Assembly (NCBI GenBank): GCA_017390245.1
Contig: JAFPCE010000210.1
Span: 1-9,430 of the forward strand
DNA: 9,430 nucleotides
From: Selenomonadaceae bacterium
Lineage (GTDB): Bacteria > Bacillota > Negativicutes > Selenomonadales > Selenomonadaceae
Direction of reading: 5' to 3'
The notes under the pieces are model-generated. The model made no database searches, was not told the origin of the DNA, and saw only the letters and a program-made list of their open reading frames with translations. The position numbers and the translations under genes were made by a program. Of the stretch, positions 1 to 6,821 are shown in pieces. Each line of letters opens with the position of its first letter. Positions within the stretch are counted from its first letter, which is position 1.

Positions 1-123
1 CCTCTGGATGTTAAAACTGGTGATGCTGTTATCTATTCTAAGTACGCTGGTACTGAGGTTAAGGTTGATGGCAAGGATTATTTAGTAGTCCGCCAGAGCG
101 ATATTTTAGCTGTGGTTGAGTAA
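1..123 (+). CDS. groES: Co-chaperonin GroES, C-terminal part (5' end outside window)
   Basis: The frame is open from the first base and encodes the last 40 residues of GroES, ending in ..SDILAVVE before TAA at 121-123. GroES forms the heptameric lid that closes the GroEL cavity during ATP-driven folding in the cytoplasm. The segment contains the typical GDAVIYSKYAGTEVK stretch followed by the final beta strands and a 'DILAVVE'-like end seen in bacterial GroES. groEL follows after 26 nt, the usual groESL operon order. The promoter and any upstream regulatory element (for example a CIRCE operator) would lie before the window and cannot be assessed. Identity is firm despite truncation, because both the sequence and the neighbour agree. 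Confidence 0.96.
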   Translation, partial: PLDVKTGDAVIYSKYAGTEVKVDGKDYLVVRQSDILAVVE

Positions 124-149
124 TTCGTATATATTGGAGGCTTTTTAAA

Positions 150-1775
150 ATGGCAAAACAGATTTTATTTAATGAAGAAGCTCGTCGTGCTTTAGAGAAG
201 GGCGTTGACGCTTTAGCAAATGCTGTAAAGGTTACCCTTGGTCCAAAGGGCCGCAACGTTGTTTTAGACAAGAAGTTTGGTGCTCCTACTATCACCAACG
301 ATGGTGTTACCATTGCCCGTGATATTGAGCTTGAGGATGCATTTGAGAATATGGGTGCCCAGCTGGTTCGTGAGGTTGCTACCAAGACCAACGATATTGC
401 TGGTGACGGTACTACTACTGCTACCCTGTTAGCTCAGGCTATGATTCATGAGGGCATGCGCAATGTTGCTGCTGGTGCTAACCCTATGGTTCTGAAGAAG
501 GGTATTGAGCTGGCTGTTAAGACTCTGGTAGAGAAGATTCAGGAGGTTTCCAAGCCAGTACAGAGCAAGGGCGAGATTGCCCAGGTTGCTACTATTTCTT
601 CTGCTGATGAGGAAATCGGCAAGTACATTGCTGACGCTATGGAGAAGGTTGGCAAGGAAGGTGTTATTACCGTTGAGGAGTCCAAGGGCATGGAGACTGC
701 TCTTTCTGTTGTAGAGGGCATGCAGTTTGACCGTGGTTACATCTCCCCTTACATGGTAACTGATACCGACAAGATGGAAGCTGTAATGGATGATCCATTT
801 ATCCTGATTACTGATAAGAAGATTTCCAGCATTAACGATATTCTCCCTATCTTGGAGCAGGTTGTTAAGATGGGCAAGGAGCTGGTAATCATTGCTGAGG
901 ATCTTGATGGCGAGGCTCTGGCTACTATCGTAGTTAACAAGCTCCGTGGTACCTTCAAGGCTCTGGCTGTTAAGGCTCCAGGCTTTGGCGACCGCCGCAA
1001 GGCTATGCTGGAGGATATTGCTATCCTCACCGGCGGCCAGGTTATCAGCGAGGAGCTGGGCCGCAAGCTGGAGACTGTAACTCTTGAGGATCTGGGCCGT
1101 GCCCGCCAGATTCATTCCTCCAAGGAAAACACTACCATCGTTGATGGTATGGGCGATAAGGCTGCTATTGCTGCCCGCGTTGAGCAGATTAAGAAGCAGA
1201 TTGCAGATTCTACTTCTGACTTTGACAAGGAGAAGCTCCAGGAGCGTCTGGCTAAGCTCTCTGGCGGTGTAGCTGTTATTGAGATTGGTGCTGCTACTGA
1301 GGTAGAGATGAAGGACAAGAAGCTCCGTGTTGAGGATGCTCTTAATGCTACCCGTGCTGCAGTTGAGGAAGGTATCGTTGCAGGCGGCGGTACTACCTTT
1401 ATCGATATTATGTCTGCTCTTGATGGCATTGAGGCTGAGGGCGACGTGAAGACTGGTGTGAACATTGTCCGCCGTGCCGTAGAGGAGCCAGTTCGCCAGA
1501 TTGCTAACAATGCAGGCCTGGAGGGCTCTGTAGTAGTTGCTGAGGTTAAGAAGGCTGCGCTTGGTGTTGGTTACGATGCATACAATGATGTTTACGTTAA
1601 CATGATTGAGGCTGGTATCGTTGACCCTGCTAAGGTTACCCGTTCTGCTCTGCAGAATGCAGCTAGCATTGCAGCTATGGTTCTCACTACTGAGACTCTG
1701 GTTGCTGATAAGCCAGCTCCAGAGGGTGCAGCTACTGCAGCACCTGCAATGGGCGGCATGCCTGGCATGATGTAA
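150..1775 (+). CDS. groEL: Chaperonin GroEL (60 kDa, Hsp60)
   Basis: This is a complete 541-residue chaperonin, the normal length for the family. It forms the double heptameric ring that encloses unfolded proteins and uses ATP with GroES to fold them. Visible hallmarks are TLGPKGRN (residues 29-36) and GDGTTTATLLAQ (from residue 85) in the nucleotide-binding equatorial domain, the ATP-hydrolysis aspartate in VEDALNAT (Asp396, equivalent to E. coli Asp398), GIVAGGGTT just after it, and the flexible Gly-Met tail GGMPGMM. The ATG at 150 has a strong site TTGGAGG (134-140) nine bases upstream. It is the second gene of groESL and is followed by an intrinsic terminator. Codon use is strongly biased (GCT, GGT, CGT, AAG), as expected of a very abundant protein. 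No lesion is seen. Confidence 0.99.
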   Translation: MAKQILFNEEARRALEKGVDALANAVKVTLGPKGRNVVLDKKFGAPTITNDGVTIARDIELEDAFENMGAQLVREVATKTNDIAGDGTTTATLLAQAMIHEGMRNVAAGANPMVLKKGIELAVKTLVEKIQEVSKPVQSKGEIAQVATISSADEEIGKYIADAMEKVGKEGVITVEESKGMETALSVVEGMQFDRGYISPYMVTDTDKMEAVMDDPFILITDKKISSINDILPILEQVVKMGKELVIIAEDLDGEALATIVVNKLRGTFKALAVKAPGFGDRRKAMLEDIAILTGGQVISEELGRKLETVTLEDLGRARQIHSSKENTTIVDGMGDKAAIAARVEQIKKQIADSTSDFDKEKLQERLAKLSGGVAVIEIGAATEVEMKDKKLRVEDALNATRAAVEEGIVAGGGTTFIDIMSALDGIEAEGDVKTGVNIVRRAVEEPVRQIANNAGLEGSVVVAEVKKAALGVGYDAYNDVYVNMIEAGIVDPAKVTRSALQNAASIAAMVLTTETLVADKPAPEGAATAAPAMGGMPGMM

Positions 1776-1830
1776 TGCCGGGAAAGCAAAAGCAGATTTA
1801 AATTTCCATAATAATTCCTAATATATTGAG

Positions 1831-1861
1831 GCGTCTCTGGATTTTCCAGAGGCGCTTTTTT
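1831..1861 (+). terminator. Intrinsic terminator of groESL
   Basis: A 10-bp stem pairs GCGTCTCTGG (1831-1840) with CCAGAGGCGC (1846-1855), with one G-U wobble, around the 5-nt loop ATTTT. Six T follow at 1856-1861. It lies 55 bases after the groEL stop and just before the glmS promoter, so it separates the two transcription units. Confidence 0.93.
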
Positions 1862-1876
1862 ATGCCTTTGGTAGTA

Positions 1877-1905
1877 TTGACTTTTTGGGGAGAGAGGTCT
1901 ACAAT
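1877..1905 (+). promoter_or_regulatory. Predicted sigma-A promoter of glmS
   Basis: TTGACT (1877-1882) and TACAAT (1900-1905) are separated by exactly 17 bp. Transcription would start near 1912, giving a leader of about 380 nt before the glmS start codon, with about 135 nt ahead of the predicted ribozyme cleavage site. It sits immediately after the groESL terminator, so glmS appears to be independently transcribed. Confidence 0.8.
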
Positions 1906-2044
1906 ATGAAAATGCTTTTGGAATAGGTGGTATAACTGCTGGTAATAACTAAGCAGAGGGAAGCTTATCCAAGAACATGATGAGAAGGGCTGCATTGGTT
2001 TTGTGTCCTGCACCGGTGTAGCTGTAATTGAAAGGATATTTTAT

Positions 2045-2232
2045 ATTCTAGCGCATGGTCTGGAGGGCGTAGTCAAGCTTCAGTGAATGTCTAGCGAATG
2101 TTTGGTGAAGATTTTGCATAGCTTGTCCAGATGACGAGGAAGAGGATTGTCGATTTATCAGCGGATGCCTCTCGGCCAGGCTCGGTCGTTAATATCTGTT
2201 AAAGCCATCAGGTGACTGGTGGGACAAAGCAG
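2045..2232 (+). ncRNA. glmS ribozyme: glmS ribozyme (glucosamine-6-phosphate activated riboswitch)
   Basis: This leader segment matches the glmS self-cleaving ribozyme, which uses glucosamine-6-phosphate (GlcN6P) as cofactor; cleavage destabilises the glmS mRNA. The predicted cut lies in CTA|GCGC, between A2050 and G2051. TCTGGA (2059-2064) pairs with TCCAGA (2126-2131), and CAAGCT (2074-2079) pairs with AGCTTG (2120-2125). Between the left arms, GGGCGT (2065-2070) can pair with GCGC after the cut, as expected for the active-site pseudoknot. The conserved GACGAGG follows (2133-2139), then AGAGG (2141-2145) pairing with CCTCT (2168-2172) around the conserved GCGGATG (2161-2167). A hairpin CCATCAG/CTGGTGG (2205-2222) and the conserved 3' ACAAAGC (2224-2230) close the domain. 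Its position ahead of glmS makes the call very strong; outer boundaries are approximate. Confidence 0.95.
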
Positions 2233-2241
2233 AAGGTGTGG

Positions 2242-2276
2242 GCAGCAGGGCTCTGTAGCTGCGCCTATTTTTAGGC
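2242..2276 (+). other. Two small hairpins between ribozyme and glmS ribosome binding site
   Basis: GCAGC (2242-2246) can pair with GCTGC (2258-2262). Directly after it, GCCTA (2263-2267) pairs with TAGGC (2272-2276) around TTTT. They lie downstream of the ribozyme's conserved ACAAAGC and upstream of GGAGG (2283-2287), so they would form the 5' region of the cleaved mRNA. The T run inside the second hairpin is in its loop, so this is not an intrinsic terminator. A role, if any, is unknown. Confidence 0.4.
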
Positions 2277-2294
2277 AGATATGGAGGCTTTTTT

Positions 2295-4124
2295 ATGTGC
2301 GGTATTATTGGTTATGTTGGGAATGGTGAGGCTGCTGAATTTTTGATGCAGGGTCTTACCTGTCTGGAGTATCGTGGGTACGATTCTGCAGGTATTGCTG
2401 TTTTTGACGGCAGAGATTTGCGGATTGAGAAGGCAGTGGGACGCTTAGACTGCCTGAAGGAGAAGCTGCAGGGGAATACTCCGGCAGGCCATATTGGCAT
2501 TGGCCACACCAGATGGGCAACTCATGGTGCTCCTTCTGATCTCAATGCTCATCCTCATGCAGATTGTACTAACAGCTTTGCTGTTGTGCATAATGGCATT
2601 ATTGAAAATTACCTGTCCATTAAGGAGGAACTTTTAGCTAAAGGCCATCACTTTAAATCAGAAACAGATACTGAGGTGCTGGTGCATCTTTTGGAGGATG
2701 TGTATAAAGGCAATTTTGAAGTGGCTGTGCGGGAAGTGCTGCGCCGGGTAGAAGGTTCCTATGCCATGGTGTTTATTTCTAAAAAGGACCCGGATACCTT
2801 GATTTGTTCCAAGCAGGATAATCCTATGGTTATTGGCTTAGGTGAAGGGGAGAACTTCATTGCCTCTGATATTCCTGCGATTATTACCAAAACCCGCCGT
2901 ACCTACATCATTAATGATGGGGAAATGGCTGTGGTGAAAAAGGATTCTGTCTGGGTGTTTAACAAGAGCGGTGAACCTGTTACCAAGAAGGTGTTAGAGG
3001 TTAACTGGGATGCAGAGGCTGCGGAAAAGGGCGGCTATGAGCATTTTATGCTGAAGGAAATCCATGAGCAGCCAAAGGCAGTGCGGGATACTTTGACAGG
3101 CCACATTGCTAGTGATAACAGCAGCGTCATTTTAAATGAGCTGGGCTGGACTGCTGAATATGTTAATTCCTTTGCCAAGGTTTATATTGTAGCCTGCGGT
3201 ACGGCATACCATGCAGCTTTGGTGGGGAAGTATTACATTGAACGGCTGGCCAGGATTTCGGTTGAGGTGGATATTGCTTCTGAGTTCAGATACCGGCAGC
3301 CTATTATTAATGATAATACTTTGATTATCGTGGTGAGCCAGTCTGGTGAGACCATTGATACCATGGCGGCCTTAAAGGAGGCAAAGCGGCTGGGAGGCAA
3401 GACTCTGGCTGTTACCAATGTGGTAGGTTCTTCTATTGCCAGGGAAGCAGACCAGGTCATCTACACCTGTGCCGGCCCTGAGATTGCTGTAGCATCTACC
3501 AAGGCTTATACTACCCAGCTTATAGTGATGGCACTGTTAGGCGCTTATATGGCAGGCCTTAGGAAAACTGTGGCACCAGAGATGATGCAGAGTCTGCTGG
3601 GCAATCTGAAAAAGATTCCTGAGGGCATTGAGACAGCTTTGCAGCAGGAAAAAGAGATAAAGGAATTTGCTAAGAAGTACAGCACCAAGGAGGACCTTTT
3701 CTATATTGGCCGGGCTCTGGATTATTATGTGGCTCTGGAGGGTTCCTTAAAGCTAAAGGAAATATCCTATATACATGCAGAGGCTTATGCTGCCGGGGAG
3801 TTAAAGCATGGCACATTGGCGCTGATTACTAATGAAGTGCCTGTAGTGGCGCTGGCAACCCAGAAAAGTGTTTACGAAAAGACCCTGAGCAATATCAAGG
3901 AAGTAAAGGCGAGAGAGGCAGTGGTTATTGGCATTGGCCTCCAGGGAGATAAGGAACTGCAGCATTATGCAGATCATGTTATATTTATACCAGAGACAGA
4001 GGAGCTGCTGGCTCCGCTTCTGGCAGTAGTGCCTTTGCAGCTTTTGGCATACTATAGCGCAGTGGCAAGGAATTGCGATGTGGATAAGCCAAGAAATCTG
4101 GCTAAATCCGTTACAGTTGAATAA
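2295..4124 (+). CDS. glmS: Glutamine--fructose-6-phosphate aminotransferase (isomerizing)
   Basis: This complete 609-residue enzyme converts fructose-6-phosphate and glutamine to glucosamine-6-phosphate and glutamate, the first step toward UDP-GlcNAc for peptidoglycan. The N-terminal glutaminase domain begins MCGIIGYVG; Cys2 becomes the N-terminal nucleophile after Met removal. HTRWATHG (71-78) and HNGIIENY (from 99) bind glutamine. Two SIS sugar-phosphate domains follow, with CGTAYHAAL (from 301), SQSGETIDT (from 348), ASTKAYTTQ (from 400) and the AEAYAAGELKHG segment ending at His505. The C-terminus DKPRNLAKSVTVE carries the ring-opening lysine (Lys604). TGGAGG (2282-2287) lies seven bases before ATG. 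Expression is expected to be limited by the upstream ribozyme. The gene is intact, and a peptidase remnant abuts its stop codon. Confidence 0.99.
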   Translation: MCGIIGYVGNGEAAEFLMQGLTCLEYRGYDSAGIAVFDGRDLRIEKAVGRLDCLKEKLQGNTPAGHIGIGHTRWATHGAPSDLNAHPHADCTNSFAVVHNGIIENYLSIKEELLAKGHHFKSETDTEVLVHLLEDVYKGNFEVAVREVLRRVEGSYAMVFISKKDPDTLICSKQDNPMVIGLGEGENFIASDIPAIITKTRRTYIINDGEMAVVKKDSVWVFNKSGEPVTKKVLEVNWDAEAAEKGGYEHFMLKEIHEQPKAVRDTLTGHIASDNSSVILNELGWTAEYVNSFAKVYIVACGTAYHAALVGKYYIERLARISVEVDIASEFRYRQPIINDNTLIIVVSQSGETIDTMAALKEAKRLGGKTLAVTNVVGSSIAREADQVIYTCAGPEIAVASTKAYTTQLIVMALLGAYMAGLRKTVAPEMMQSLLGNLKKIPEGIETALQQEKEIKEFAKKYSTKEDLFYIGRALDYYVALEGSLKLKEISYIHAEAYAAGELKHGTLALITNEVPVVALATQKSVYEKTLSNIKEVKAREAVVIGIGLQGDKELQHYADHVIFIPETEELLAPLLAVVPLQLLAYYSAVARNCDVDKPRNLAKSVTVE

Positions 4125-5028
4125 ATGCAACAATCGGCTGGAAGGCTACATGAACATGATAGATATTTATGGCTTTGCGGAAGCTACAGATAATGTTGTG
4201 CCAGCAGAGGCTCAGGCCTTAAAGGAAGCCATTAATGAGGCAGTATGGCTGAATAAGGCTGGCAAGGCCCGGAAGGGCTCCCATGGCATCTCCATGTATT
4301 ATCCTTTAATGGGGGACAGGTAAAGCAATTTGATGTATCAGAATTTAAATGTGACCGATCCATCCCTGGCACAGCTGTATCTGATGCTGGAACAGGCGGA
4401 TTTTGATATTTCTTCTCTGGCAGATATTACACCAGCAGGCCGGGACGATGGCTGCTGCGTTGTGAACATGGATCCAGATTTAATGGGCAGCATCGTTTCT
4501 GCGGATACCTGTACTTACCGCATGGATGACAGTGGTATGTATCTGCTGGGCAATGATGACCGGGTGGATGTGGACATGGATGAGGGCACTGTGTCTGATA
4601 CGCCGGCTACAGACTGGTTTACCTTAAATGGCCATATTATCAGCCCTACCCTTTACGGCCACAATGACAGCTACTCGCTGTATGCTGCGCCTATTAGCAT
4701 AGATGGCAATAAGTATGCCTTAAAGTTCTATCAGGATTATGCAACTAAGGAAATTTGTGCTACTGGCCTGGCTGAGCTGACAGAGGATGGCAAGCCTGAT
4801 GGCCTCATTGCTTTGCCACAGGCAGGTACTGACATCACTGTGCTGGACCAGCGGGTAGAAAGTGATGGCAGCATTACTCTGGTGGAAGGTGATACCTTTG
4901 AGCTGGAGGGGGATGTGAAAATTTATCCTGAGGAACTGCCAAAGGGTAATTATCAGCGCAGCTTCCTGTTCCACAATCCAAAGGGAGAAACAGCAGAGTC
5001 TGGGGCAGTACCTTTTACCATTGAGTAA
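4125..5028 (+). pseudogene. Remnant of a clostripain-family (C11) cysteine peptidase, C-terminal part only
   Basis: One reading frame, interrupted by TAA at 4321-4323, encodes two consecutive pieces of what looks like a C11 peptidase. The first piece contains YMNMIDIYGFAEAT, then EAVWLNKAG and GSHGISMYYPL, matching the family's pattern before the end of the catalytic domain. The second (about 230 residues to the stop at 5026-5028) has LGNDDRVDVDMDEGTVSDT and WFTLNGHIIS, then a beta-rich stretch typical of the family's C-terminal extension. The N-terminal signal peptide and the catalytic His and Cys region are absent: the homology starts right behind the glmS stop. Near 4325-4360 a second frame also reads plausibly (KQFDVSEF), so the lesion may be a frameshift plus a stop. 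The only upstream start in this frame lies inside glmS, and no convincing ribosome binding site precedes either piece. Family assignment is from motif memory, not a search. Confidence 0.72.
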
Positions 5029-5086
5029 AATTTGATATTTATTGGGCAGAAATTGTTATTTTTCCCTGGCGAAGACCAAGAAAATA

Positions 5087-5115
5087 TTGACAAGGACTCA
5101 ACTTTGTACTAGTAT
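5087..5115 (+). promoter_or_regulatory. Predicted sigma-A promoter of guaB
   Basis: A perfect TTGACA (5087-5092) is followed after 17 bp by TAGTAT (5110-5115). Transcription would start near 5122, leaving a leader of about 50 nt. That is too short for a purine riboswitch, and none of its conserved core is visible. Confidence 0.75.
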
Positions 5116-5125
5116 TGTAACAATA
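5113..5125. promoter_or_regulatory. Palindrome over the guaB -10 and start site (possible operator)
   Basis: TATTGT-A-ACAATA is a perfect 6+1+6 inverted repeat that overlaps the second half of the -10 hexamer and the predicted +1. A protein bound here would block guaB initiation. The regulator is not identifiable, and the palindrome is AT-rich, so chance is possible. Confidence 0.4.
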
Positions 5126-5172
5126 TCTGCGGATATAATTTCATAAAATATTTAAAGAAAGCAGGGATTAAG

Positions 5173-6678
5173 TTGGCATTCTATTTCAGTGAACCATCAC
5201 ACACATTTGGCGAGTATTTATTGGTACCAGGCTATTCTTCTGACAAGTGCATACCGGCAAATGTTTCTTTAAAGACTCCTTTGGTTAAGTACAACAAGGC
5301 CAAGGGTGAGGAACCAAAAATTTCCATGAACATTCCTATGACTTCCGCTATCATGCAGTCTGTTTCTGATGATCGTATGGCAGTTGCACTGGCTCGTGAG
5401 GGCGGCGTTTCATTTATTTATGGTTCTCAGTCCATTGAAGAGGAAGCTGCAATGGTTGCACGTGCCAAGAACTTCAAGTCTGGCTTCGTAGATAGTGATT
5501 CCAACATTAAGCCTTCTACTACTATTGCTGAGATTCTGGCTTTAAAGGAAAAGACCGGTCACTCCACTATGGCTGTTACTGAGGATGGCACTGCTACCGG
5601 CAAGCTCCTGGGTATCGTTACCAGCCGTGATTACCGTGTAACCCGTATGAGCCCTGATACTCCAGCTTCTGAGTTCATGACTCCATTTGAGAAGCTGATT
5701 TATGCTAAGGCTGATACTACTCTGCCTGAGGCTAATGATCTGATTTGGGAGCACAAGCTGAACATGCTGCCATTAGTTGATGACAATCAGCGCTTAGTAT
5801 ATATGGTATTCCGCAAGGATTACACTGATAACAAGGAAAATGAGTTAGAGCTCATTGATGACAGAAAGCGTTATATCGTTGGTGCTGGTATCAATACCCG
5901 TGATTACGCTGAGCGTGTGCCTGCTCTTTTAGCTGCAGGTGCTGATGTACTTTGCATTGACTCCTCTGAGGGCTTCTCTGAGTGGCAGCGCATTACCTTG
6001 AAGTACATCCATGAGAACTTCGGTGAGGATGTTAAGGTTGGTGCTGGTAACGTTGTTGACCGTGAGGGCTTCAGATTCTTGGCTGAGGCTGGTGCAGACT
6101 TTATTAAGGTTGGTATCGGCGGCGGTTCCATCTGTATTACCCGTGAGACCAAGGGTATCGGCCGTGGCCAGGCTACTGCACTGATTGATGTATGCAAGGC
6201 TCGTGATGAGTATTATCAGGAGACTGGCGTTTATATTCCAGTTTGCTCCGATGGTGGTATTGTACATGATTATCACATGACTCTGGCTCTGGCTATGGGT
6301 GCTGATTTCATGATGCTGGGCCGTTACTTCTCCCGCTTTGACGAGAGCCCAACTGACCGCATTAAAATCAATGGTACTTATTACAAGGAGTACTGGGGCG
6401 AGGGCTCTAACCGTGCCCGCAACTGGCAGCGTTATGACCTGGGCGGCAGCAAGAAGCTTTCCTTTGAGGAAGGTGTTGACTCCTATGTACCTTACGCTGG
6501 CAGCTTGAAGGATAACGTTGGCGTTACCCTGAGCAAGATTCGCTCTACTATGTGCAACTGCGGTGCTCTGACTATTCCTGAGCTGCAGGAGAAGGCACGC
6601 CTGACTCTGGTATCTTCTACTAGTATCGTAGAGGGTGGTTCCCATGACGTTATTCTCCGTGACCAGATGAACCGTTAA
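5173..6678 (+). CDS. guaB: IMP dehydrogenase, Tritrichomonas foetus-like type
   Basis: This 501-residue enzyme oxidises IMP to XMP with NAD+, the committed step to GMP. The start is TTG at 5173: GCAGGG (5161-5166) lies six bases upstream, and MAFYFSEPSHTFGEYLL is the expected N-terminus with no better ATG. The (beta/alpha)8 barrel is interrupted by two CBS domains (about residues 95-230; VTSRDYR in the first, VFRKDY in the second). The NAD/IMP-site segment reads CIDSSEGFS, the catalytic loop is GIGGGSICITRE with Cys321, followed by GRGQATA, and the mobile flap carries the Arg420-Tyr421 dyad in NWQRYDLGG. Relative to the T. foetus enzyme as I recall it (Cys319, Arg418-Tyr419), numbering shifts by two throughout. 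Usual bacterial enzymes have DTAHGHS and GPGSICTTR instead. Codon use is as biased as in groEL. It is monocistronic, with its own promoter and terminator. Confidence 0.97.
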   Translation: MAFYFSEPSHTFGEYLLVPGYSSDKCIPANVSLKTPLVKYNKAKGEEPKISMNIPMTSAIMQSVSDDRMAVALAREGGVSFIYGSQSIEEEAAMVARAKNFKSGFVDSDSNIKPSTTIAEILALKEKTGHSTMAVTEDGTATGKLLGIVTSRDYRVTRMSPDTPASEFMTPFEKLIYAKADTTLPEANDLIWEHKLNMLPLVDDNQRLVYMVFRKDYTDNKENELELIDDRKRYIVGAGINTRDYAERVPALLAAGADVLCIDSSEGFSEWQRITLKYIHENFGEDVKVGAGNVVDREGFRFLAEAGADFIKVGIGGGSICITRETKGIGRGQATALIDVCKARDEYYQETGVYIPVCSDGGIVHDYHMTLALAMGADFMMLGRYFSRFDESPTDRIKINGTYYKEYWGEGSNRARNWQRYDLGGSKKLSFEEGVDSYVPYAGSLKDNVGVTLSKIRSTMCNCGALTIPELQEKARLTLVSSTSIVEGGSHDVILRDQMNR

Positions 6679-6717
6679 TCGGCTAATTTCATATTTCCCG
6701 CTTTTAGCAAAGATTTT

Positions 6718-6754
6718 CCTCTGGCTGTCGGCTTATGGCAGCCAGGGGTTTTTT
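6718..6754 (+). terminator. Intrinsic terminator of guaB
   Basis: CCTCTGGCTG (6718-6727) pairs with CAGCCAGGGG (6739-6748) with one G-U wobble across an 11-nt loop. Six T follow (6749-6754). It lies 39 bases after the guaB stop codon. Confidence 0.93.
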
Positions 6755-6779
6755 ATTTCATTTCTTTTTCAAGAAATGC

Positions 6780-6788
6780 TGGTATAAT
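6780..6788 (+). promoter_or_regulatory. Predicted extended -10 promoter for the two-component operon
   Basis: TGG TATAAT (6780-6788) is a perfect -10 hexamer with an extended -10 TGN motif. The -35 position is poor (TTTCTT at 6761-6766, 16 bp away). Initiation would fall near 6795, about 27 nt before the response regulator ATG. Confidence 0.6.
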
Positions 6789-6821
6789 TACATTAATTAA
6801 TTTGCAGGTGAGGTGTTTTGT

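Noticed and set aside
429..1115. Long minus-strand open frame (228 codons) antisense to groEL
   Set aside because: It is a by-product of the strong codon bias in groEL. Its composition (Leu, Asn, Ser rich) is that of an antisense shadow. The same applies to the 238-codon frame antisense to guaB (5929-6645).
1798..2013. Minus-strand open frame of 71 codons across the groEL terminator and glmS leader
   Set aside because: It spans the terminator and promoter of the opposite strand, lacks a ribosome binding site and has no recognisable protein features.
4078..4323. A separate small gene starting inside glmS
   Set aside because: The first part of this frame is only glmS read out of frame. The family-like sequence starts after the glmS stop, and no ribosome binding site supports a start, so it was treated as part of the peptidase remnant.
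5116..5172. Purine riboswitch in the guaB leader
   Set aside because: The leader is only about 50 nt and lacks the conserved loops and three-way junction of purine aptamers.
6813..6815. GTG as the response regulator start
   Set aside because: It directly follows the AGGTGAGG site with no spacer. ATG at 6822 has a nine-base spacing and gives the canonical MKVLLAEDD N-terminus.
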